Shown here one piece after another: positions 25,212 through 33,904 of a stretch of 64,000 nt of DNA. This DNA is from Ruegeria arenilitoris (GTDB lineage: Bacteria; Pseudomonadota; Alphaproteobacteria; Rhodobacterales; Rhodobacteraceae): assembly GCF_013030265.1 (NCBI RefSeq), contig NZ_WPZQ01000003.1, forward strand, positions 248,001 to 312,000, in the 5' to 3' direction. Position 1 is the stretch's first letter; every line of letters starts with the position of its first letter. The position numbers and the translations under genes are program-made. Under the pieces are notes generated by a model. That model saw nothing but the letters and a program-made list of their open reading frames with translations. It searched no databases and was not told where the DNA came from.

Positions 25212-27736
25212 GCCTGAGACTGGCCGGAAGGCTGGCTCGGCGCGAGCTTCGGGGCGGTCTACGCGGTTTTCGCGTGTTTCTGGCCTGTCTTGCCCTTGGT
25301 GTGGCCGCAATCGCGGCTGTTGGTTCAGTACGCTACGCAATCCAGACCGGCTTGACGCAAGAGGGTGCGTCGCTGCTGGGTGGTGATGCCGAACTGGAAT
25401 TTACCTATCGCTTTGCAAACGACGAAGAACGCGCCTGGATGGACAACACAGCGCTGGATGTGTCCGAAGTAGTCGATTTCCGATCTATGGCGGTTGTGCG
25501 CCAAGGAGAAGATACGGAAAGGGCGCTGACCCAGGTCAAATCCATCGACGACGCTTATCCATTGCTAGGGACAGTTACGCTGAACCCCGAAATGTCGCTG
25601 GCGGACGCGCTGAACGGATCGCAAGACCTACCGGGTGCGGTGATGGATCTGGCGTTGATAGATCGCCTTGGCCTTTCAGTAGGTGATCGTTTTGCCCTTG
25701 GCACACAGGATTTCGTTTTATCAGCAGCGCTGATGAACGAACCCGACGGTGCATCGGATGGGTTTGGTTTGGGCCCGCGCACACTGGTTCGTACACGCGA
25801 TCTACAGGCGTCCGGCCTGCTGGCTCCGGGTACCTTGTTCTCGACCAAATACCGTCTGGATTTGCCCCAAAATACCGATCTGGCCGTTTTGTCGTCCGAG
25901 GCTGATCGCGCATTCGACGGCACGGGTATGCGGTGGACCGACGCCCGCAATGGCGCACCCGGAATTGCCGAGTTCGTTGCGCGCCTCAGCGCCTTTCTTG
26001 TCCTGGTTGGCCTTTCGGGTCTGGCCGTTGGTGGCATCGGTGTGTCGGCTGCTGTACGGGCTTATCTTTCACAGAAGACCGAAACCATTGCGACCCTGCG
26101 AACTCTTGGGGCTGACCGGACAACTATCTTTCAGACCTATGTGATCCAAATTGGAGTTTTGTCTGCAATCGGAATAACCATTGGCGTGGCACTGGGTGGT
26201 CTGGCACCGCTTATGCTGGCCCCGCTGATTGAAAGCCAGCTGCCTGTGCCCGCTGTGTTTTCAATCTATCCGCAACCACTAGCCGAAGCCGCTCTCTATG
26301 GTCTGCTGACCGCCTTCCTGTTTACGCTCTGGCCACTGGCGAGAACCGAGGAGGTGCGCGCCGCAACTTTGTTCCGCGACGCTCTGACTTCCGCCCGCAG
26401 CATTCCGCGTCCGGTTTATGTGATCGCAACGGGTTTTGGGTTGGCACTCCTGATCGCCTCAGCGTCCTGGTTCAGTGGTTCAACCTGGCTGACCCTGTGG
26501 ACAAGCGGCGGTCTGGCAGGCGCGCTGCTGCTGTTGTCACTGTCCGCGATTGGTATCCGCTGGCTAGCCCGTCGCGGTGCCCCATCCGCACGCGGGCGTC
26601 CTGCCCTGCGTTGGGCCCTGTCGGCTATTTCAGACCCGCGTGAAGGCGCTGCCTCGGTTGTTCTCTCGCTGGGGCTTGGCCTGTCGGTTCTGGCAGCCGT
26701 TGGACAAATCGACGGTACCCTGCGCAACGCGATTTCGGGAAACTTGCCGGATGTCGCGCCATCCTACTTCTTCGTCGATATCCAAAAGGATCAGATGCCC
26801 GGATTTTCCGAGCGGCTTGAGAACGATCCGGCTGTCAGCAGGATTGAAAGCGCACCGATGTTGCGTGGCATCATTTCACAGATAAACGGGCAACTTGCCC
26901 GAGAGGTCGCGGGCGATCACTGGGTCCTGGAGGGTGACAGAGGTGTAACCTACTCTGTACTGCCGCCAGAGAATGCGCGCATCACCGGCGGCGCATGGTG
27001 GCCCGAAGACTATGATGGTCCGCCCCAAGTCAGCTTTGCCGCGGAAGAAGCGCTGGAAATGGGGCTGAAGCTTGGTGATGAATTGACGGTGAACATCCTG
27101 GGCCGGGATATCACCGCTGAACTGACGTCGTTTCGCGAAGTTGATTTTTCAACCGCAGGCATGGGCTTCATCATGTCGATGAACCCATCTGCGCTCGCAG
27201 GTGCTCCGCACAGTTTCATTGCGACTGTGTACGCTGAAGAACAGGCCGAAACAGCAATCCTGCGCGATCTGGCCGGGCAATTTCCAAACATCACGGCCAT
27301 TCGGGTCAGAGATGCGATCGACCGGGTTTCAGGCCTGTTGGCAGGGCTTGCCGCTGCAACGTCTTATGGCGCAGGTGTCTCGCTGCTAACCGGTTTCCTT
27401 GTCCTGATCGGAGCGGCCGCAGCCGGTGAACCTGCCCGGCGTTACGAAGCAGCCGTCCTGAAAACCCTTGGAGCGGACCGACGGCGTATCCTGATCAGCT
27501 TCGCCCTGCGCGCTATCCTGTTGGGCGCGGCAGCAGGGTTCGTCGCCCTGTTCACGGGCATTCTGGGGGGCTGGGCTGTAGCCACCTACATCTTCGACAC
27601 CGATTTTGCAGTGATTTGGCCGTCAGCACTGGGGATCGTGATCGCAGGTGTCGCGGTCACGCTGGGTGCCGGTTTGATCTTTGCACTGCGCCCATTGTCA
27701 GTCAGACCGGCCCGTATTCTTCGGGCCAGCGACTAA
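25208..27736 (+). CDS. FtsX-like ABC permease (YbbP type)
   Basis: An 842-residue inner-membrane permease partner of the upstream ATPase. It begins with a membrane segment (FRVFLACLALGVAAIAAVGSV), then a large periplasmic domain, an FtsX module (LSAFLVLVGLSGLAVGGIGVSAAVRAYLSQKTETIATLRTLGA type), more membrane segments near 330-430 and 475-500, a second periplasmic domain and a C-terminal FtsX module (VLKTLGADRRRILISFALRAILLG). Two duplicated FtsX modules and about ten membrane passes match YbbP. The substrate is unknown; lipoprotein or lipid handling is inferred. The stop lies 2 bp from the convergent nsrR-like gene. Confidence 0.92.
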   Translation: MSLRLAGRLARRELRGGLRGFRVFLACLALGVAAIAAVGSVRYAIQTGLTQEGASLLGGDAELEFTYRFANDEERAWMDNTALDVSEVVDFRSMAVVRQGEDTERALTQVKSIDDAYPLLGTVTLNPEMSLADALNGSQDLPGAVMDLALIDRLGLSVGDRFALGTQDFVLSAALMNEPDGASDGFGLGPRTLVRTRDLQASGLLAPGTLFSTKYRLDLPQNTDLAVLSSEADRAFDGTGMRWTDARNGAPGIAEFVARLSAFLVLVGLSGLAVGGIGVSAAVRAYLSQKTETIATLRTLGADRTTIFQTYVIQIGVLSAIGITIGVALGGLAPLMLAPLIESQLPVPAVFSIYPQPLAEAALYGLLTAFLFTLWPLARTEEVRAATLFRDALTSARSIPRPVYVIATGFGLALLIASASWFSGSTWLTLWTSGGLAGALLLLSLSAIGIRWLARRGAPSARGRPALRWALSAISDPREGAASVVLSLGLGLSVLAAVGQIDGTLRNAISGNLPDVAPSYFFVDIQKDQMPGFSERLENDPAVSRIESAPMLRGIISQINGQLAREVAGDHWVLEGDRGVTYSVLPPENARITGGAWWPEDYDGPPQVSFAAEEALEMGLKLGDELTVNILGRDITAELTSFREVDFSTAGMGFIMSMNPSALAGAPHSFIATVYAEEQAETAILRDLAGQFPNITAIRVRDAIDRVSGLLAGLAAATSYGAGVSLLTGFLVLIGAAAAGEPARRYEAAVLKTLGADRRRILISFALRAILLGAAAGFVALFTGILGGWAVATYIFDTDFAVIWPSALGIVIAGVAVTLGAGLIFALRPLSVRPARILRASD

Positions 27737-27738
27737 AG

Positions 27739-28185
27739 TCAGCGCACACAGGCGACCGGCTGAAGGATCTTGATCAACTGATCGTTGTCACAAACAAGCG
27801 CGTCCAGAGTGATCTCGTCCAGCGAGGCATAAAACACCTCGGCCGCGTCCCTCAGGGCCAGGCGCAATCGACAAGCATCTGTCAACGGGCAGGTGTTGTC
27901 GGCGTCTGCAAAGCACTCTGCAATCGGCAGGTTGCCTTCGACATGCCGAAAGACCGAACCGATACGAATCTGATCCGCCGGACGGGCCAGTGACATACCG
28001 CCATTGCGGCCTCGTTGCGTGCTCAGGTAGTTAAGCTGGCTCAATTGGTTGATGACCTGCGCCAGATGGTTCTCCGAGATGTTGCACACTTCGGCAATCT
28101 CGGATTTCGTCACCAGCCGGTCCTGGTGCGCCGCACAATACATCAGCAGGCGCACGGCAATGTTCGTCCGTTTGGTAATCCGCAT
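27739..28185 (-). CDS. nsrR: Rrf2 family regulator, NsrR-like
   Basis: A 148-residue Rrf2 regulator. The opening MRITKRTNIAVRLLMYCA is typical of NsrR, the nitric-oxide sensor that holds an Fe-S cluster. The wing helix KSEIAEVCNISENHLAQVINQLSQLNYL and the cluster cysteines Cys91, Cys99 and Cys105 (ECFADADNTCPLTDAC) are intact. NsrR normally represses NO-detoxifying genes and is released by NO; no such gene lies nearby. A GGGAGG site supports the start at 28185. A candidate operator lies in its own upstream region, suggesting autoregulation and possibly control of the divergent GGCT gene. Confidence 0.85.
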   Translation of the reverse strand: MRITKRTNIAVRLLMYCAAHQDRLVTKSEIAEVCNISENHLAQVINQLSQLNYLSTQRGRNGGMSLARPADQIRIGSVFRHVEGNLPIAECFADADNTCPLTDACRLRLALRDAAEVFYASLDEITLDALVCDNDQLIKILQPVACVR

Positions 28186-28203
28186 AAGGGCCTCCCTGAA
28201 ATC

Positions 28204-28226
28204 AAGATGAAGCCTTATTGCATGTC
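28204..28226. promoter_or_regulatory. candidate NsrR-type operator
   Basis: AAGATG-N11-CATGTC fits the spacing of the NsrR consensus AAGATG-N11-CATCTT with two mismatches in the right half-site. It lies between nsrR and the divergent GGCT gene. A pattern match only. Confidence 0.35.
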
Positions 28227-28279
28227 TCGCAAAAAAGCGGTTTGACATACATCAATCGTCAGAAAGGACGCCGCTGGAT

Positions 28280-28849
28280 ATGGCAGACCCCTATTTCTTT
28301 GGCTACGGCAGCCTCGTGAATCTCTCCACGCATGATTTTCCAGACCCGCGACCTGCGCGTCTTAAGGGTTGGCGGCGGGCATGGCGGCATACAGACCTGC
28401 GCCCGGTCGCGTTTCTGACTGCGATCCCCGACCCCGAATGCGAGATTGACGGCATGATCGCCCATGTCCCCCGGAATGACTGGGCAGCCTTGGATGAGAG
28501 AGAATGGGCGTATGATCGCATCCCCGCGACGCAGTCGATCTCACATCCGTTGCAGCACGAAGTTGAGATCGCCGTTTATGCAGTACCGGCAGAGCGACAG
28601 AATGCACCTGATGGACCCCATCCGATTTTGCTGAGCTATATCGACGTTGTGGTTCAGGGATACCTGCGAGCCTTCGGGACCGAAGGTGCTGATCGTTTTT
28701 TTGCAACCACAGACGGGTGGGACGCGCCTATCTTAAACGACCGACCTGCGCCCCGTTATCCGCGTCACCAGCAACTAAAGCCATCTGAGACGGAGTTCGT
28801 GGATGATCGCCTCAAGCAGGTTTCTGCCAGGATTTCGGAGATAGCATAA
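28280..28849 (+). CDS. gamma-glutamylcyclotransferase-like protein
   Basis: A 189-residue cytoplasmic protein of the GGCT fold. It opens with the substrate loop FFGYGSLVN, and the probable acid/base Glu75 lies in LDEREWAYDR. The family releases 5-oxoproline from gamma-glutamyl compounds; some members act on glutathione (ChaC), others on gamma-glutamylamines. The long C-terminal part with a YIDVVVQGYL segment agrees with the ChaC/AIG2-like group, but the substrate is open. It is followed by a good terminator shared with gltX. Confidence 0.82.
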   Translation: MADPYFFGYGSLVNLSTHDFPDPRPARLKGWRRAWRHTDLRPVAFLTAIPDPECEIDGMIAHVPRNDWAALDEREWAYDRIPATQSISHPLQHEVEIAVYAVPAERQNAPDGPHPILLSYIDVVVQGYLRAFGTEGADRFFATTDGWDAPILNDRPAPRYPRHQQLKPSETEFVDDRLKQVSARISEIA

Positions 28850-28850
28850 G

Positions 28851-28878
28851 AAAGGCGGGGTAAAATACCCCGCCTTTT
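28851..28878. terminator. bidirectional terminator between GGCT gene and gltX
   Basis: AAAGGCGGGGTA pairs with TACCCCGCCTTTT around an AAA loop, with T and A tracts on the two sides, between two convergent genes. Confidence 0.9.
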
Positions 28879-28902
28879 ATGTCTCGAATTGTCCGTATGC
28901 AG

Positions 28903-30228
28903 TTATCCGCGCGCGCGGATCACCTGCAGCAATGGAAGCAAGCTCGCCATTTCCGGCCCCCGCTCCATCCCGGTCAGTGCTTTGCGCAGTGGCATGAACA
29001 AGCCTTTGCCTTTGCGGCCTGTTGCCTCTTTTACGGCCTTGGTCCACTCACCCCAGGTTTCGCCGTTGAACGGTCCTTCGGGCAGCAGGGCCACTGCAGC
29101 AGCGATGAATTCGCGATCTTCTTCATCGATCAGCGGCTCGGCGCCATCACGGCACAGTTCCCACCAGCCTTTGAGATCGGACAGAGTGGTGATGTTCTCG
29201 CGTGCCATCGCCCAGAACGGTTCAGCAAGCTCTGCCGGAACCCCTGCATCAGCGACCGCGTCGGCAACATCAGCCAGAGGCAGCGATTGCAGATGTCTGG
29301 CGGTCAGCGGGAACAGATCCTGCACGTCGAACTTGGTTGGCGCCGCACCGAACCGGTGGATGTCAAAACCTTCGATCAGTTCAGCCATGTCCGAACGCAA
29401 TTCAACCGGATCGGAAGAGCCAAGACGCGCCATCAAGCTCAGCAAAGCCATCGGCTGCACGCCCTGTTCGCGCAGGTCACGCAGGGCCAGAGTGCCCAGG
29501 CGCTTCGACAGCGCCTCACCCTGTGGCCCGGTCAGCAGCGAATGGTGTGCGAAACGCGGGCATGTGCCGCCCAGTGCTTCAATGATCTGAATCTGCGTTG
29601 CAGTGTTGGTCACGTGGTCCGAGCCGCGGACAACATCGGTTACACCCATCTCGGTATCATCAACCACTGACGCAATCGTATAGAGCACCTGACCGTCGCC
29701 GCGGATCAAAACCGGATCAGAGACCGAGGACGCATCGATCGAGATGTCGCCCAGAATGCCGTCAGTCCACTCAATCCGCTCATGATCCAGCTTAAAGCGC
29801 CAGACGCCATTACCGCGTTCGGAGCGCAGTGCTTCTTTTTCAGCATCAGACAGGTTCAGCGCGGCGCGGTCATAGACCGGTGGCTTGCCCATATTCAGCT
29901 GCTTCTTGCGCTTGAGATCCAACTCGGTCGGTGTCTCGAACGCCTCATAAAACCGGCCCATCTCGCGCAATTTATCGGCGGCCTCGGCATAACGGTCCAA
30001 CCGCTCTGACTGACGCTCGACCTTGTCCCAATGCAGGCCCAGCCACTCCATATCCTGTTTGATGGCATCGACATATTCTTCTTTCGACCGTTCTGGGTCG
30101 GTGTCATCGATGCGCAGGATGAACGTGCCGCCAGCCTTGCGGGCGATCAGATAGTTCATCAGGGCGGTGCGCAGGTTGCCCACATGGATGTAACCGGTGG
30201 GCGACGGGGCAAAACGGGTGGTGGTCAT
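28903..30228 (-). CDS. gltX: glutamate--tRNA ligase
   Basis: A 441-residue class I glutamyl-tRNA synthetase. HIGH-type motif PSPTGYIHVGN (HVGN at 15-18), zinc-free core IDDTDPERSKEEY, KMSKS-type ALSKRLG near residue 240, and a C-terminal helical anticodon domain. The length and the sequence style are of the short GltX seen as one of two copies in many alphaproteobacteria; whether this copy charges tRNA-Glu only or also mischarges tRNA-Gln for the amidotransferase path cannot be read from it. A GGAGAC site lies before the ATG. Confidence 0.95.
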   Translation of the reverse strand: MTTTRFAPSPTGYIHVGNLRTALMNYLIARKAGGTFILRIDDTDPERSKEEYVDAIKQDMEWLGLHWDKVERQSERLDRYAEAADKLREMGRFYEAFETPTELDLKRKKQLNMGKPPVYDRAALNLSDAEKEALRSERGNGVWRFKLDHERIEWTDGILGDISIDASSVSDPVLIRGDGQVLYTIASVVDDTEMGVTDVVRGSDHVTNTATQIQIIEALGGTCPRFAHHSLLTGPQGEALSKRLGTLALRDLREQGVQPMALLSLMARLGSSDPVELRSDMAELIEGFDIHRFGAAPTKFDVQDLFPLTARHLQSLPLADVADAVADAGVPAELAEPFWAMARENITTLSDLKGWWELCRDGAEPLIDEEDREFIAAAVALLPEGPFNGETWGEWTKAVKEATGRKGKGLFMPLRKALTGMERGPEMASLLPLLQVIRARG

Positions 30229-30313
30229 AGGTGTCTCCTGTTGGCGCGGCTCATCTCATATGAGCGCGATTTTGTCCAGCAGCGCCTGCGGAGACGTCTT
30301 GTTTTACATCAGT

Positions 30314-30748
30314 TCAAATGGGTTCGACCGGCCAATGGCTCCCAAGATCTTCCAGCCCGGCCAAGATAAGTTCAGAAAGAACATCAAGGTCTATGTCCGA
30401 CAGCTTGTTCACATACAGACATGACTTGCCCAGTTTGTATTTTCCCAAACGGGACAGGATGCCCCCGAAATCCGCGTAGCCGGGCATGATATAAATGGAA
30501 TGCGCAGCCTTGCGGGGTGAAAATCCGGTAGCCAGAAAATCCCCCTCACGCCCCGACGCATAACGATAATGGTATCTGCCATAGCCGATGATCGAAGGGC
30601 CCCACATTACCGGTTCAAGCCCGGTCACCTTTCTAAACAGCGCGTCCAGCACCCGTGCCTCGCCCGCTTTTTTGGAAGGCGATACACCCGACAAAAAGCT
30701 GTCGACGCTTTGCGTTGTTTGAACGGTTTTGTTCTGGGATCGCGGCAT
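30314..30748 (-). CDS. DUF1801 domain-containing protein
   Basis: A 144-residue protein with the DUF1801 (YdhG-like) core: VMWGPSIIGYGRYHYRYASG, GFSPRKAAHSIYIMPGY and LGKYKLGKSCLYVNKLSDID. The fold resembles the CyaY/YjbR group and is assumed to bind small molecules or nucleic acid; there is no assigned function. It lies 85 bp upstream of gltX on the same strand and diverges from the MBL gene across 116 bp. Confidence 0.85.
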   Translation of the reverse strand: MPRSQNKTVQTTQSVDSFLSGVSPSKKAGEARVLDALFRKVTGLEPVMWGPSIIGYGRYHYRYASGREGDFLATGFSPRKAAHSIYIMPGYADFGGILSRLGKYKLGKSCLYVNKLSDIDLDVLSELILAGLEDLGSHWPVEPI

Positions 30749-30864
30749 TAACAAAATTTAACACGTAATGTTCAACCACGCAGCCCATTTCAATGGCGTA
30801 TAAAGTGGCAAGACTCACGCGCCGACCTAATTCTCACAATCATGTTCTGACAGGGAGAACGAAT

Positions 30865-31797
30865 ATGACCATCAAATTGACACGCCGGGCCGCACTCGGG
30901 GCCGCCGCTGCATTGCCGTTTGCATCAGCCGCTGCGCCCGTTCTGGCCGCGGGTAAGGAAACCAAGGCCAATTCGACAGTAGCAAAATCGTTTCAGCTGG
31001 GTGATTTCACCGTGACCACGTTGCTGGATGGCAGCCTTCCGCGCGACGGGGCGCAGGAAATTTTTGGCGGCGGCGCATCTGACGAGGACTTTGCCCGTGT
31101 ATCAGCCGACAACTTCATTTCTCCGGACATAGCGCAGTTTTTCTTTACGCCAACGCTGGTCAACACAGGGTCCGAACTAATCCTGTTTGACACTGGCCTT
31201 GGACAGGGTGGAATTCAGGCTGCTTTGGCAGATGCCGGTGTCGCACCGGAAGACATCAATGTTGTCGTCCTGACCCATATGCACCCCGACCACATCGGCG
31301 GCATGACGACTAATGACGCCCCAACCTTTGCGAATGCACGCTATGTCACGGCAGCGCCGGAATATGACTTTTGGGCTGCACAGGACGCAGGCAATCGGGT
31401 TGGCGATCTGGTTGCTGCCAAAGTCACACCCCTGGCTGAGAAAATGACCTTTATCGAAGACGGTGGTGATGTGGCTTCGGGCGTGACAGCAATGGCAGCC
31501 TTTGGTCACACTCCGGGACACATGGTTTATCATTTGGAAAGCAACGGTCAGCGTCTGATCCTGACTGCGGATCTGGCCAACCACTATGTCTGGTCCTTTG
31601 CGCATCCGGAATGGGAAGTCCGCTTTGACATGGACAAGGCCGCAGCGACTGCGTCACGCCGCAATGTGCTGGGCCTGTTGGCCGCCGATAAGGTGCCGAT
31701 GATCGGCTACCACATGCCCTTCCCCGCTGCCGGTTATGTTGAAACCCGCAATGACGGGTTCCGTTTCGTGCCGGTTAGCTATCAGATGATGGGCTGA
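30865..31797 (+). CDS. exported MBL-fold metallo-hydrolase
   Basis: A 310-residue metallo-beta-lactamase-fold hydrolase. The N terminus is a Tat-type signal (LTRRAALGAAAALPFASAAAPVLA). Metal ligands are LTHMHPDHIGG (near 137-142), the later His in AAFGHTPGHMVYH, Asp in LTADLANHY, and a final His in IGYHMPFP. The GMTTND segment and overall length agree with the quorum-quenching lactonase/hydrolase group of this fold, but no substrate can be claimed. The start follows GGAGAA. It converges with the FAD oxidoreductase. Confidence 0.88.
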   Translation: MTIKLTRRAALGAAAALPFASAAAPVLAAGKETKANSTVAKSFQLGDFTVTTLLDGSLPRDGAQEIFGGGASDEDFARVSADNFISPDIAQFFFTPTLVNTGSELILFDTGLGQGGIQAALADAGVAPEDINVVVLTHMHPDHIGGMTTNDAPTFANARYVTAAPEYDFWAAQDAGNRVGDLVAAKVTPLAEKMTFIEDGGDVASGVTAMAAFGHTPGHMVYHLESNGQRLILTADLANHYVWSFAHPEWEVRFDMDKAAATASRRNVLGLLAADKVPMIGYHMPFPAAGYVETRNDGFRFVPVSYQMMG

Positions 31798-31803
31798 GAT
31801 TGA

Positions 31804-33135
31804 TCAGTAACCCGGATCCGGCCGTATCTTTGAGCCGTCTGTGAAACGGGACAGCCTGAAAGCTGTCGGATCAACGCAAGGTGTGGTCTGCGTCGCCAGA
31901 TCGGCGACCAGCCTGCCTGCGCCCGGCCCGATACCAAATCCGTGGCCCGAAAAACCGGTCGCGATGATCATCCCAGGTATGTCATCTACATGCGAGATGA
32001 CCGGGATTGCATCGGGCGTTACATCGATCATTCCTGCCCAGCTTTGAACGATCTCAGCCTGTTCGAGAACCGGAAAGGCCTTTCTCGCGCTCGCCCAAGC
32101 CTGTCGTAGCGCCTTTTGCGAAGGTTCCGGGTCCAGCACACGGCAATGTTCGAACGGTGTTACATCGGTAGGCAGCCATGACCTGTCCTGCCCAGCTTCG
32201 GTTAGCCAGCGACGGGACAGGCGAAACCTCAGGGATCGCCATTCCTGCCTGAAGGCCGGCAGAAACCTTAGCGCTAGCCGGAAACTGTCGGGTACGATGT
32301 CGACGGTGTTTTCGTGCCCCGACGCAATCGTATACCCCCCATCTGCGCGCCTTCGAACCGCAAAATCATCGGACCAGAGCGCGGCCTGCGGCCCCGGCTC
32401 CACCGGAGAGGTGCGCAGAACCGTATTCAGAACTTTCAGCTGCGGTAGTTCAATCCCCGCGTTTCCCGCAAACAGGCGCGACCAGGCACCACCAGCAAGC
32501 ACGACCTGTTCACACGCCACTCGCCCACGTTCGGTAAATACACCTGCAATGCGACCCGCCTGAACATCGATACTGCGAACCGCGCAGCTGGTCATGATTG
32601 CAGCACCTTTGTCGCGCGCACCCTCCGCAATTGCCGGAGCCGCCCATTGCGGTTCGGCGCGGCCGTCCTGCGGAGTGTATAGCGCCTCGGTCAATCCCAT
32701 CGTATTGTCCGGCAAGAGATCGTCCAACTCAGAACCCGAAACCATTTTGGCTCCGGTCTGATACCCTTCAAGGTTTTCCAGCCATCGGTGCAAATTCCCT
32801 GCCGAACGCTCTCCTGATGCACCAAACAATATACCCGACTGGACATAACCCGTCTTGCGACCGATCCGTTCGTCAAGACCTTGCCAGATGCGAATGGCCT
32901 CTTGCATCAAGGGGATTTCTCTTGGATCTCGCACACCAAGACGCACCCATCCCCAGTTGCGAGAGCTCTGCTCTCCTGCAATTTGCCCCTTCTCACAGAG
33001 CAGAACTGAATACCCGCGTTCGGATAACTCAAATGCTGTCGATGTTCCGATGATTCCACCGCCGATAACGACGACATCCACAGCTTTGGGCAAGCAAAGA
33101 TCTGGTTCTACTGGGTTGGGTTTTGGGCCGGGCAT
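31804..33135 (-). CDS. FAD-dependent oxidoreductase (DAO family)
   Basis: A 443-residue flavoprotein of the D-amino-acid oxidase/glycine oxidase family. The dinucleotide fold is VDVVVIGGGIIGTSTAFELSERGYSVLLCEKG. SSRNWGWVRLGVRDPREIPLM follows, where flavin contacts are expected, and the C-terminal FAD motif is GMIIATGFSGHGFGIGPGAGRLVADL. It likely oxidises a secondary amine or amino acid; the substrate is unknown. A short N-terminal Pro-rich extension precedes the fold. It is not clearly in an operon. Confidence 0.88.
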   Translation of the reverse strand: MPGPKPNPVEPDLCLPKAVDVVVIGGGIIGTSTAFELSERGYSVLLCEKGQIAGEQSSRNWGWVRLGVRDPREIPLMQEAIRIWQGLDERIGRKTGYVQSGILFGASGERSAGNLHRWLENLEGYQTGAKMVSGSELDDLLPDNTMGLTEALYTPQDGRAEPQWAAPAIAEGARDKGAAIMTSCAVRSIDVQAGRIAGVFTERGRVACEQVVLAGGAWSRLFAGNAGIELPQLKVLNTVLRTSPVEPGPQAALWSDDFAVRRRADGGYTIASGHENTVDIVPDSFRLALRFLPAFRQEWRSLRFRLSRRWLTEAGQDRSWLPTDVTPFEHCRVLDPEPSQKALRQAWASARKAFPVLEQAEIVQSWAGMIDVTPDAIPVISHVDDIPGMIIATGFSGHGFGIGPGAGRLVADLATQTTPCVDPTAFRLSRFTDGSKIRPDPGY

Positions 33136-33298
33136 CTACCGCTCATTTTCAATCGCTCGGACCGCCAAGGATGCTCAAGATGAGAATTCAGGCAATGGCG
33201 AAAGGAAGCTGGCAGAGGAAATCTTCGCACGTGTGGCGAATGCGCCGATAGCAGGCGCGGCAAGCGCTTTGGCTTTGCTCAGATCAGATTCGCGAAGG

Positions 33299-33583
33299 TC
33301 AGGCAGCGCCCGAAAACTCAGCCCATTTCTGACGAATGATTGCCGCAACACCAGAATTCTGATCCGGCGTCGGAGCGGCCAATGTTTCCTGAGCACTCAG
33401 TTCCGGAAATTCAGAACGATCATCATGCTCGGCGGATGTGTCTTTCAGTGCTGCTGAAACTCCGTCACCCAGAATGTCAGCAATAGCTGCGTCCACACGC
33501 GCTTCATCAAGATCGCGCGCAGGGGACTCCATCGTTTTCCATCTCAATGGAGCGTGCAGGGGCTTGTCATAATTATCAACCAT
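33299..33583 (-). CDS. small acidic protein, unknown
   Basis: A 94-residue hydrophilic frame with many Ala, Asp and Glu residues (ARDLDEARVDAAIADILGDG) and a C-terminal IIRQKWAEFSGAA. No family recognised. The composition looks coding, but a second overlapping minus-strand frame (33175-33396) and a forward one also look partly coding, so either the real gene is frameshifted or only one is real. Confidence 0.4.
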   Translation of the reverse strand: MVDNYDKPLHAPLRWKTMESPARDLDEARVDAAIADILGDGVSAALKDTSAEHDDRSEFPELSAQETLAAPTPDQNSGVAAIIRQKWAEFSGAA

Positions 33584-33904
33584 TTGATCACCAAAACATT
33601 TAACCGGCATCGAAATTCAGATGCACCACCAGAAACTGTATTCCCAGCGCAGTACGAAATGGTTCAACCCACCCAATCGCAATGCGTCAATATCGCCCTA
33701 CATCGGGCGGCATTGGAACTAAATTATGGCGAGAAAATGGCACTCAGGCAAGGCGCTTCGCGCTCATTCATGACGCGCAAAGCCCTTATATAGAAACAAT
33801 ACAATTCTGAACTAAACAATGAAGCCAATACGAGAACAATTCAGACGAAACCCAACCCCTTACCAAGTTAGTTTCCCCATATCCAACCGGATAGAATCTG
33901 AGAT
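33584..33904. other. about 320 bp without a supported gene
   Basis: AT-rich sequence between the small acidic-protein gene and the end of nadE. It has no convincing frame on either strand and no clear hairpin. It probably holds the promoter of the small gene. Confidence 0.5.
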
